Shown here one piece after another: positions 26,766 to 35,000 of a stretch of 64,000 nt of DNA. Both the position numbers and the translations under genes were made by a program. Below the pieces are notes generated by a model. It searched no databases and was not told the DNA's origin. It saw only the letters and a list, made by a program, of their open reading frames with translations. Source of the DNA: Gracilimonas sp965227785 (lineage in GTDB: Bacteria; Bacteroidota; Rhodothermia; Balneolales; Balneolaceae); contig NZ_OZ245785.1 in assembly GCF_965227785.1 (NCBI RefSeq), positions 806,001 through 870,000 on the forward strand, in the 5' to 3' direction. Numbering within the stretch: position 1 is the first letter of the stretch; every line of letters starts with the position of its first letter.

Positions 26766-27575
26766 CTATCGGACTAAAATTAAATTCATCTCCCGTAGCA
26801 GTTCCTGATTTCGATAAATCCAGCCATGCCCCTGCCCTTCAAGTACAAAAGCTTCATCCCCTTCCTTCAGGTATTCGGTTAGTTTATATGAACGTATGAC
26901 CGGAAGCACTTCATCCTCTGCTGCAAAGAATATGTACACCGGCTCCTCAATTTTTTGGAGGGCTTCATCAACCCGTAACGGATAGCGAACGAGAAAGTCA
27001 GGCAGGAAAGCAAACTGCGCATCTTTCATATCCAGCATACTATAAAAAGGCGTCCACATAATCAGCATCTTTGGGTCGTTGGCCGCAGCTACCTGTGCCG
27101 CCACTCCTGCCCCCAACGAATAGCCCATCACAATGATGTCTTCTTCCTTGTATTCACTTTCCATTTCATCGAAGATATAGATCATATCTCCCACCAGATC
27201 TTCTTCATCCCAAAGCTCTCCGGTACTTTTCCCATATTCCCGGTAGTCAGGATACAACACATCATAACCCGCATTTAGAAACAGCTCAAACTTCGCCGGA
27301 TTGGTCCGGTTGTTTCCCCGGTTTCCGTGATGGTAAACTACGAGACCGCGTGCTGAATCAGCAAAAGCATGAATGGCGTGAATGCGAACTCCTTCTTCCG
27401 GTTCAAACCAGCGCTCCTCAAAGGGGAAGCTGTACGAGTACCTGTCGTTGATATCGGCTTTAGAAGGCCTGAAAATGATGGAGTCTTGTACAAAATAGAA
27501 ATATCCGCAAATGCAGATATAGGACAAAACCAAAACCGGGGCTAAAAAAGTAAAGGCTTTTTTGAGTTTTTGCAT
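26766..27575 (-). CDS. Membrane-anchored alpha/beta hydrolase
   Basis: 269 residues. The N-terminal hydrophobic segment (FTFLAPVLVLSYICICGYFYF) anchors or exports the protein. The hydrolase core has 'LVVYHHGNRGNN' (oxyanion region), 'LYPDYREYGKSTG', the nucleophile elbow VMGYSLGAGVA with Ser, Asp in FFAAEDEVLPV and His in LEGQGHGW. This is the Abhd13/BEM46-like serine hydrolase pattern. The substrate is unknown. It is convergent with the CNNM gene. Confidence 0.88.
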   Translation of the reverse strand: MQKLKKAFTFLAPVLVLSYICICGYFYFVQDSIIFRPSKADINDRYSYSFPFEERWFEPEEGVRIHAIHAFADSARGLVVYHHGNRGNNRTNPAKFELFLNAGYDVLYPDYREYGKSTGELWDEEDLVGDMIYIFDEMESEYKEEDIIVMGYSLGAGVAAQVAAANDPKMLIMWTPFYSMLDMKDAQFAFLPDFLVRYPLRVDEALQKIEEPVYIFFAAEDEVLPVIRSYKLTEYLKEGDEAFVLEGQGHGWIYRNQELLREMNLILVR

Positions 27576-27684
27576 GTTTTTCTTTTCAAATTCATCAGGT
27601 ATCTACTGAACCCAGAATATCCTGAAAATTACCGGAATGTTCTTTCTGAATAATCCCTTTAATTAAGTGAACTTCAAAACAAAT

Positions 27685-27864
27685 ATGAATATGAAACTAT
27701 CTGATGTTTTTATACTGGGTTCAGCCTTTATATCCATGCTGTTATCCATTTATCTATGGTACACCACCAATCCGGAAGCCGGAATATTTGTAGGCCTCTG
27801 GGTTCCCTCTCTGTTAGGCTTCGGAATTTATATCAAGAATATATACAGGAGTCCCAATGAGTAA
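27685..27864 (+). CDS. Small two-segment membrane protein (59 aa)
   Basis: Read from the ATG at 27685; a further ATG follows two codons on, and a GTG upstream at 27667 is less likely. Two hydrophobic stretches are separated by a short loop (DVFILGSAFISMLLSIYLWY and AGIFVGLWVPSLLGFGIYI), ending in a charged tail. I do not recognise the family. Its stop overlaps the start of the next small gene, so the two are probably translated together. Confidence 0.6.
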   Translation: MNMKLSDVFILGSAFISMLLSIYLWYTTNPEAGIFVGLWVPSLLGFGIYIKNIYRSPNE

Positions 27865-28006
27865 TGCAGTAATACTATTTTGCGGAATTTTTACGACCGT
27901 CTTATTTCTGATTGGCTATGGTTTGACGATCAAAGAATTCAGGGAGCTGGAAGATGAGCGTAAAACCAATTCTTTCCCTGAAGAAAGTAATGCTGAGATC
28001 AAATAG
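27857..28006 (+). CDS. Small single-pass membrane protein (49 aa)
   Basis: ATG at 27857 overlaps the previous stop (ATGAGTAA). The product has one N-terminal membrane segment (VILFCGIFTTVLFLIGYGL) and a charged cytosolic tail (KEFRELEDERK...). The clean coupling and the terminator that begins inside its last codons support expression. No family was recognised. The pair resembles the small accessory subunits seen beside membrane complexes, but nothing here identifies a partner. Confidence 0.6.
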   Translation: MSNAVILFCGIFTTVLFLIGYGLTIKEFRELEDERKTNSFPEESNAEIK

Positions 28007-28020
28007 ACCTCAGCATTTTT
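27989..28020 (+). terminator. Rho-independent terminator overlapping the 49-aa gene stop
   Basis: Stem AATGCTGAG (27989-27997) / CTCAGCATT (28009-28017), with the TAG stop inside the 11-base loop, followed by TTT ATATA. The coding end doubles as the terminator arm. The opposite orientation may serve the convergent EVE gene. Confidence 0.8.
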
Positions 28021-28037
28021 ATATAGCTGATGGAAGC

Positions 28038-28511
28038 TTACTTAATCTCAGCTTCGGCAAGCTCATGTAGCCTTTCCCACTCTTCTTCTCTCACGGGTGT
28101 GATGGAGTGTCGGGCTAATCGGAACAATTCCATGTCTTGAAGAATAGGGTCTTCTTTTAGCTGATCCCGGTTGACCTCCTTATCAAACTTCTGCACAAAC
28201 TTAACATCCACCAGCTGCCAGCGCGGTTCACTCTCCGTACTCTTTTCATCAAAGTATTTAGAGTTGGGATCAAACTGAAGAGGATCAGGATGTGATTCTT
28301 TTGATACTTCCATCGTCCCCACTATTACCGGTGTTGAGATATTGGAATGGTAAAAGAGTACACCATCTCCCTTTTTCATGTCATCGCGCATATAATTTCT
28401 TGCCGCGTAATTTCGTACGCCCGTCCACTCGGTCTCCCCATCTTTTTTCAGGTCATCAATGCTGTAATCATCCGGTTCTGATTTCATTAACCAATACTGT
28501 TTATTAGCCAT
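28038..28511 (-). CDS. EVE-domain protein
   Basis: 157 residues covering one complete EVE domain: YWLMKSEPDDYSIDDLKKDGETEWTGVRNYAARNYMRDDMKKGDGVLFYHSN, then 'PVIVGTMEVSKESHPDP', then 'PRWQLVDVKFV'. EVE domains are PUA-like folds that bind modified bases in DNA or RNA; the closest known type is human thymocyte nuclear protein 1 (THYN1). Some bacterial EVE proteins are linked to restriction or defence, but there are no defence genes here. It precedes the rhamnose operon end on the same strand. Confidence 0.92.
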   Translation of the reverse strand: MANKQYWLMKSEPDDYSIDDLKKDGETEWTGVRNYAARNYMRDDMKKGDGVLFYHSNISTPVIVGTMEVSKESHPDPLQFDPNSKYFDEKSTESEPRWQLVDVKFVQKFDKEVNRDQLKEDPILQDMELFRLARHSITPVREEEWERLHELAEAEIK

Positions 28512-28569
28512 TTTCTCGGTTTTTGGTAATTAAAATTTTGATTGTTTTGGCTGATATATGAAAAATTAT

Positions 28570-28614
28570 AAATGTTGAATTTTAAATGTTACGGTAATTT
28601 AAAATTCAACATTT
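28570..28614. terminator. 18-bp perfect inverted repeat at the end of the rhamnose operon
   Basis: AAATGTTGAATTTTAAAT (28570-28587) is repeated in inverse at 28597-28614 around a 9-base loop. It overlaps the rfbB stop codon and is followed on the minus strand by ATAATTTTT. A terminator is likely; the AT-rich design also resembles dispersed Bacteroidota intergenic repeats. Confidence 0.6.
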
Positions 28615-29623
28615 AAAATTTAGAATTGTACTTGTTCACATACCACAAAATTGTTTGGCGGAGCATTCCGTCAAAATCCTGGGATGGCTCCCAGCCCAAT
28701 TCGTTTTTGATTTTTGAGGCATCGATAGCGTAGCGGAAGTCGTGCCCCAATCGATCGGTAACGAAGGTAATCAGGTTTTTATAATCTCCATCCGGCCCTT
28801 TACCAACTTCTTGATTCAGGATGTCACAAATCTTGCGAACCAGATCAATGTTTTTCCATTCGTTGTTACCGCCAATCGTATACGTCTCTCCCTCTTTCCC
28901 TTTGTTGAAAGCCACATCCAGAGCATCGCAGTGATTATGCACAAACAGCCAATCTCGTACATTATCTCCTTTCCCGTAAACAGGAATTTTTTCATGGTTA
29001 ATTGCACTTCGGATCACTACAGGGATCAGCTTTTCATCATGCTGATGGGGACCGTAATTATTTGAACAATTCGTAGTCACCACATTCATGCCGTAGGTAT
29101 GATAATAGGCTCGAACAATCATATCGCTTCCCGCTTTGGAAGCAGAATAAGGCGAATTGGGAGCATATGAGGTTTCTTCGGTAAAGAAGCCGTCCTCATC
29201 TTCCAGCTCCCCATATACCTCATCGGTGGAAACATGCAGAAAACGGTTGTTCTTCCACTCCTCTTCATCATCTTTCCAAAGCAGCCGGCATTCCTCAAGT
29301 ATATTGAAGGTTCCCACAATATTGGATTGAATAAATGGCTCAGGACCCTGAATGGAATTATCCACATGCGACTCTGCTGCCAGGTGAAAAACGCCCTGTG
29401 GTTTAAAGGTTTGAACCACGTCATGCACTTCATTCCGGTTTACCAGATCCACCTTCTTAAAGTAGTACCTACCCGAATCTTTGAGTGATTTCAAGTACGA
29501 CTGATCGGAAGCGTATGTCAGCTTGTCCAGGTTAAAAATTTCCCAGTCGGGGTGAGCTTCGGTAAGTCGTAATATCAGGTTAGAACCGATAAATCCGGCT
29601 CCTCCCGTTACAATTATGCGCAT
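28613..29623 (-). CDS. rfbB: dTDP-glucose 4,6-dehydratase
   Basis: 336 residues, normal length. An extended-SDR with the NAD-binding GGAGFIGSNLILRL, 'DKLTYASDQSYLKSL', the TDEVYG motif (catalytic Thr/Asp/Glu region) and YSASKAGSD with Tyr and Lys. It converts dTDP-glucose to dTDP-4-keto-6-deoxyglucose, step two of dTDP-L-rhamnose synthesis. It is the last gene of the operon, one base after rfbC, and ends in a hairpin. Confidence 0.97.
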   Translation of the reverse strand: MRIIVTGGAGFIGSNLILRLTEAHPDWEIFNLDKLTYASDQSYLKSLKDSGRYYFKKVDLVNRNEVHDVVQTFKPQGVFHLAAESHVDNSIQGPEPFIQSNIVGTFNILEECRLLWKDDEEEWKNNRFLHVSTDEVYGELEDEDGFFTEETSYAPNSPYSASKAGSDMIVRAYYHTYGMNVVTTNCSNNYGPHQHDEKLIPVVIRSAINHEKIPVYGKGDNVRDWLFVHNHCDALDVAFNKGKEGETYTIGGNNEWKNIDLVRKICDILNQEVGKGPDGDYKNLITFVTDRLGHDFRYAIDASKIKNELGWEPSQDFDGMLRQTILWYVNKYNSKF

Positions 29624-29624
29624 A

Positions 29625-30170
29625 TCAGAATAGGTCTTCTTCTTTGAGTGATGAAAACAGGGGCAGTTTACGGTCTTTTTCAGAAAGTATCGGTCGGGTT
29701 ACATCCCAGTGAATCCGAATGAGCGGATCGTCCCAGCGGACACCACGTTCTCCCTCTGCGTTGTAATAGTCGGAACACTTGTAAGCTACAATCGCTTCGT
29801 CGGAAAGCACTGAAAAACCATGGGCGAATCCTTTTGGTATAAACAACATGCGTTTGCTTACATCGCTGAGTTTAAAAGCCACGTAATTACCGAAGGAGGG
29901 TGAATCCTGACGAAGGTCTACGGCTACATCCAGAATAGAGCCCTTCAGGCACTGCACTAATTTATCTTGTGGGTTTTGGATTTGATAGTGTAATCCGCGA
30001 ACGGTGTTTTTATAGGATTTTGAGACATTATCCTGTACAAAATCTACATCAATACCGGCCTTTTTTAACTCTGATTTTCGAAAAGCTTCAAAAAAATACC
30101 CCCGGTCGTCTTCAAAAACCCGGGGCTCAATAATCTTTACGGCGGGAATGCGTGTTTCTGTAATCTTCAT
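29625..30170 (-). CDS. rfbC: dTDP-4-dehydrorhamnose 3,5-epimerase
   Basis: 181 residues, normal length for RmlC. Cupin-fold motifs are present: PRVFEDDRGYFFEAFRKSE, FVQDNVSKS, the active-site VRGLHYQ with the base His, 'VDLRQDSPSFG' and 'FIPKGFAHGFSVLSDEAIVAYKCSDYY'. It epimerises C3 and C5 of the 4-keto intermediate. It overlaps rfbD by 4 bases and precedes rfbB. Confidence 0.97.
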   Translation of the reverse strand: MKITETRIPAVKIIEPRVFEDDRGYFFEAFRKSELKKAGIDVDFVQDNVSKSYKNTVRGLHYQIQNPQDKLVQCLKGSILDVAVDLRQDSPSFGNYVAFKLSDVSKRMLFIPKGFAHGFSVLSDEAIVAYKCSDYYNAEGERGVRWDDPLIRIHWDVTRPILSEKDRKLPLFSSLKEEDLF

Positions 30171-31030
30171 ACTTTGAGTTCAGCCAACATTGATTTTAAT
30201 CCTTCTTCCCATTCAACCAGGGAAACGCCCGAGATGTTAGCAATTTTTTCCGTACTTAACAGGGAAAATGCCGGGCGTTTTGCTTTGGTCGGGAATTCGG
30301 AACTATCTACCGGTTTCAGTTTGATACTTACTTCGGCTTGTTTAAAAATTTCAGAAGCAAAATCGTACCAGGTTATTTTCCCGTTGGATGTCAGGTGAAA
30401 TATTCCCCCTTTCTTTTTTTCAATAAGCTCCCAGCAATTCTCCACCACATTCTTGGTGAAGCTGGGGCAGCCAAACTGGTCATTTACCACTTTCAGTTCA
30501 TCCCGCTCCTCAGCAAGCTTCAGCATTGTTTTAACAAAGTTATGGCCATACTTACCACACAGCCATGAAACACGTATCAGCAAAAAATCACACTCACTTT
30601 CCAGAATGGCTTTCTCTCCGGCCAGCTTGGATGCTCCATAGGCATTCACCGGATTTGTGGGGTAATCTTCCGGGTAGCCATTGGGAAGCTTTTGCATATC
30701 GTCTTTGGTTCCGGGAAACACATAATCGGTGGAGAAGTGCACCAGCTTAATGTTCTTTTCTGCACAATACTGAGCCAGGTTAGCAACCGCCTCCCCATTA
30801 ACCTGATGGGCCTTTTCCGGCTCATCCTCAGCCTGATCTACCTTGGTGTAGGCCGCGCAGTTAATGATCAAATCAGGACGAAGATTGCTCAGCACGCGGT
30901 TTGTATCGGCATGATCCGTGATATCCAGATCAGCGGAGGGCAGAGAGATGAATTCAACTTCTTTTCGGTTCAGGTACCCCACCCATTCCTGTCCAAGCTG
31001 ACCGCTTCCGCCCGTAATTAAAATCCGCAT
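30167..31030 (-). CDS. rfbD: dTDP-4-dehydrorhamnose reductase
   Basis: 287 residues. NAD(P)-binding ITGGSGQLGQEW at the N-terminus, then 'INCAAYTKVDQAEDE', 'STDYVFPGTK', YGASKLAGEKAI with the catalytic Tyr/Lys, and 'RVSWLCGKYGHNFVKTML'. It carries out the last reduction to dTDP-L-rhamnose. Its start is 2 bases after the rfbA stop. Confidence 0.97.
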   Translation of the reverse strand: MRILITGGSGQLGQEWVGYLNRKEVEFISLPSADLDITDHADTNRVLSNLRPDLIINCAAYTKVDQAEDEPEKAHQVNGEAVANLAQYCAEKNIKLVHFSTDYVFPGTKDDMQKLPNGYPEDYPTNPVNAYGASKLAGEKAILESECDFLLIRVSWLCGKYGHNFVKTMLKLAEERDELKVVNDQFGCPSFTKNVVENCWELIEKKKGGIFHLTSNGKITWYDFASEIFKQAEVSIKLKPVDSSEFPTKAKRPAFSLLSTEKIANISGVSLVEWEEGLKSMLAELKV

Positions 31031-31032
31031 GG

Positions 31033-31734
31033 TTAGCCCCTTACCAATTCATTTGCAATCCGGTACGATTCGGGGGTTCCGGCATCGGTCCACCACCCTT
31101 CCATTACCGAACTTTTCATTTCACCTTTTTGGATGTAGAAGTTATTTACATCCGTAATTTCAAGCTCTCCCCGACCAGATGGCTCTAAATTATGAATACA
31201 ATCAAACACTTTGGAATCATAGAAATACACACCTGTAACTGCATAATTTGATTTCGGCTTCTCCGGCTTTTCTTCAATAGATAGTACTTCTTCTCCGTCC
31301 AATTCTGCTACACCGTATCTTTTGGGGTCTGGCACTTCCTTAATGAGAATTTGTGCGCCGGTGCCATCGTAATTATCCACGGCTTTTTGGAGTGAGCTTT
31401 CAAAAATATTATCACCCAGAATTACTACTACAGGTTCATCCCCGGCAAAGTTTTCGGCAAGTCCCAGGGCTTGTGCAATTCCCCCGGCCTCATCCTGAAC
31501 TTTATAGGTAAACCGGCAACCAAAATCTTTTCCGGAACCGAGTAAGTTTACCACATCTCCCATGTGTTCAGTACCCGTAACAATCAGGATCTCCTCAATC
31601 CCAACCCCGGTGAGTTTTTCTATGGGATGATAAATCATCGGTTTATCACCAATCGGGAGCAAGTGTTTGTTCGTAACCTTTGTTAAAGGATAGAGCCGGG
31701 AGCCGGTTCCGCCTGCGAGAATAATTCCTTTCAT
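31033..31734 (-). CDS. rfbA: Glucose-1-phosphate thymidylyltransferase, short form
   Basis: 233 residues from the Met at 31734, where the family begins (MKGIILAGGTGSRLYPLT). The frame is open further upstream, but those residues do not fit. 'NKHLLPIGDKPMIYHPIEKL', 'VVILGDNIFES' and 'VTGVYFYDSKVFDCI' are nucleotidyltransferase motifs. It is about 50-60 residues shorter than classic RmlA (~290), so it belongs to the short RmlA-like group. The operon context supports dTDP-glucose synthesis. It is the first gene of rfbA-D-C-B. The sugar probably goes to O-antigen or exopolysaccharide. Confidence 0.92.
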   Translation of the reverse strand: MKGIILAGGTGSRLYPLTKVTNKHLLPIGDKPMIYHPIEKLTGVGIEEILIVTGTEHMGDVVNLLGSGKDFGCRFTYKVQDEAGGIAQALGLAENFAGDEPVVVILGDNIFESSLQKAVDNYDGTGAQILIKEVPDPKRYGVAELDGEEVLSIEEKPEKPKSNYAVTGVYFYDSKVFDCIHNLEPSGRGELEITDVNNFYIQKGEMKSSVMEGWWTDAGTPESYRIANELVRG

Positions 31735-32035
31735 AAATACATTTGGTTCAATTTCACCCAAAATAAGAAAACTTAATTTACATCTGCATAATCATTATTA
31801 GAGTCTGTTAATTAGCGGGTATTAATTACACCAACAGTCAACTAAAGATTATTTTAGATACATACATTAGGTCTTTTAACAATCTCAGGGTGATAAATAA
31901 GCAATCTCTTATGTCTTTGCTTTCGTATGGTTTTCACAATATATATTAGTATTCCAGCATTAAGCCGTATATTTGAGATAATTATTCGGAAATTCTAAAA
32001 GCTTTAGTGGTCATTCATTCTTTGCAGTACCTGTT
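31735..32035. promoter_or_regulatory. Divergent regulatory region between rfbA and the giant secreted protein
   Basis: 301 bases, AT-rich, with no credible gene. TATATTTG at 31968-31975 fits the Bacteroidota -7 box TAnnTTTG and sits 60 bases before the downstream start. The promoter of the rhamnose operon must also lie here. No terminator or structured RNA was recognised. Confidence 0.4.
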
Positions 32036-35000
32036 ATGAAAACAAAAAGCATATATTTAGTGAGGGTGCTTTTGTTCCTGATCTTAGTATCAACTGGAAA
32101 CCTGCAAGCACAAACTATTACTCCGGCTACAGGCGGTACCGGTATATCTGCAGATAATTTTGCTTCAGGTACCTGGACTACTCTCACCGGTCCCGTTATT
32201 CAGGAAACGGCGCCGGGCCAACTTCAAACAGGTAATATTCGGTTTCAGGCTCCTTCAGGTTTTATATGGGATACAGGGGGAACCGCACCTACGGTTAGCG
32301 TTACTCAGCCTAAAGGAAACAGAATTACGGTTACCCTAAGCAGCAGAACCAGTTCAGAAATTATTTTTCAGTTAACCGGAAACAGTGGGGGCTCACCTCC
32401 TAATAATCCTCACCGGCTTGAATTTAGCAATTTCAGGATTAGGCCGGCACAGGGAACACCATTGTCTTCCGGACAAATACGAAATGCCGGGAGTGCTGCA
32501 CCGGGAGGAACTGCAAACTATGGAAGTATTTCTATGGTGGCCGGTGCTGATAACAAGATTCGTGTTGAAACTGCACCGAACTCTGGCGGTACGGTTGTAA
32601 GTGCTCAGAATGTAGAAGCGGGGTCATCAATAACCGTTTATTCTAACGTCAGAGACCAATTCAATAACTTCAAAAGAAATCAAAGTTCTACCTGGTCGCT
32701 TCAAAATATAACCGGCGGAATAGTTTCCGGCGACTTGTCGGCTTCAGGAGCCAGTGCTACTTTTACCGGAAATCTGGTGGGTTCGGCTAATATTAGGGCT
32801 ACGTCCGGCGGACTCACTGTAACTCAGTCAGGTACCATTTCTGTTATCCCTTCAGATGCCACCACTCTGGCCATAGCCACTCAGCCATCATCAACTGCTA
32901 CAGCCGGTCAGGCTTTTTCTAACCAGCCGATAATTGAGATTCAGGATGATTACTCTAATGTGGTGAGCAGTGACAATTTTACTCAGGTGTCAGTCAGTAG
33001 AAACACAGGAACAGGTGATCTGCAGGGAACGACAACAGTAACAGCAAGCAGCGGTGTAGTTACATTTTCAGGGTTAAACCATCTGGTGGCAAATACTATT
33101 GACCTGGATTTTACAGCATCGGGATTCACTACTGTTACTTCGAACTCAATTACTGTAAACCCGGCTGCTGCAGATAGTCTGATTTTTACCGTTCAGCCAT
33201 CTAATGCAAACCGGAATTCAAATATGAGTCCGCCAGTTGAAGTACAAATAGTGGATGAGTTCAACAATCATGTTTCTCAATCAGGTACGGGCGTTACTTT
33301 ATCCATAAACAGTGGTTCCGGGAACATCAGTGGTAATACAACCAATACTAATGCCGGAGGCACGGCTATATTCAGTTCCTTATCCTTTAACCAAACCGGA
33401 AACAAGACAATCATCGCTTCTGCAACGGGCCTGGATACTTCTGAACCAAGCAATTTATTTACGATAGCCAATGCAGGCTCTTTAGCCGGTTTTGAGGTTG
33501 AAATTTCAGGTACCGGAGCTATAGGAACCCAAACGGCCGGTACTCCCTTTGATATCAGAATTGAAGCCGTGGATGGAGTTGGCGCTCTGCTTGATGGGAA
33601 TATGGGTCGTGACAATTTCAGCGGTACTGTAGAATTAACTACAACAAGTACATTTTCAGGAACTACCACAACAACAAGTGTGGGGCCTTTTGTAAATGGA
33701 GTTTACGATCCTCATAGCGTGGAACTAATCACCGCCGGTGACAATCTCACCATAACAGCTACCAACAGCGCCGGAAGTGAATCCGGTAGCAGCAATACCT
33801 TTACAGTAAATCCGGCAGCATCCAATGCAGATAGCTCGCTTATCTCAATCAGTCAGGATACCTTGATTGCTGACGGTTCAAGTCAATCTGATATACTGGT
33901 CCAGTTAAGAGATGAGTTTGGTAATAATTTAATTTCAGGCGGAGATAACGTAGTGATATCCCGAACCGGTACAGGATCTCTGTCTTCTACTACAGATAAC
34001 TCTGACGGAACTTATTCTGCTACTATTACCGCACCAAATAATGTAGGAAGTGCTACTATCAGTGCATCGGTTAACTCCTCTTCTATTACCAGCGGAGACC
34101 CGGGCATCACGTACACCTTTGATGAACTTTCCACATTTTTAATTGAAGCTTCAGGTGGTGGTTCTGTTGGTACCCAGACTGCCGGTACTCCCTTCGATCT
34201 TCAGATAACTGCTCAGGATGCCTTTAATAATACCGTTACCACATTTACAGGTACTGTTCAGATTACTTCTTCAGGCATCTTTTCATCGGGTAGCGGAACC
34301 ACGGCCTCATTTACTTCAGGAGTACTTAATACCCACTCAGTTACTCTAACCTCTGTTGGTTCAACTACTATTACTGCACGACAGACAGCTTCAACAGAAA
34401 CCGGTACCAGCAATAGCTTTACCGTAAATCCCGGTCCGGCCGATGAAACCACTTCAACTATCACATCCGCTCAAAGCTTTTTACAAAATGACGGAGCCGA
34501 TCAAACACTTATTACTGTACAGCTAAGAGATGAGTTCGGTAATAATTTAATCTCCGGAGGTAATACGGTTAACTTATCAGTAACCGGTTCATCAAGTTTA
34601 AGTGCCGTTTCTGATAATTCGGATGGAACTTATACCTCTACCATAACCGCGGGTACTACTTCTGAAACTGCAACTATAACCGGTACGGTTGATGCTCAAA
34701 GTATCACTGACGATGCTATCATTACCATAACCCAGTTTAACGTTTGGGATGGCTCAGGCGGGGGAAATCCTGCCGGGCGATCTGATTGGGGAAATGCTGA
34801 TAACTGGAGCTTGGGAAGCATTCCAACAACCGGACAGGTTGTGCTCATTGAAAGCGGATGGACTTACTACCCTATCATAAGTGGGCAAGACCCGGTAGTA
34901 GATTTTATCAACATTGAAAATGGAGCAACCCTTACCCTTTCCAGCAGAATACTCACTATTAATAGTGAAATTTCAGGAAATGGGAGCTTTTCCGGAAATA

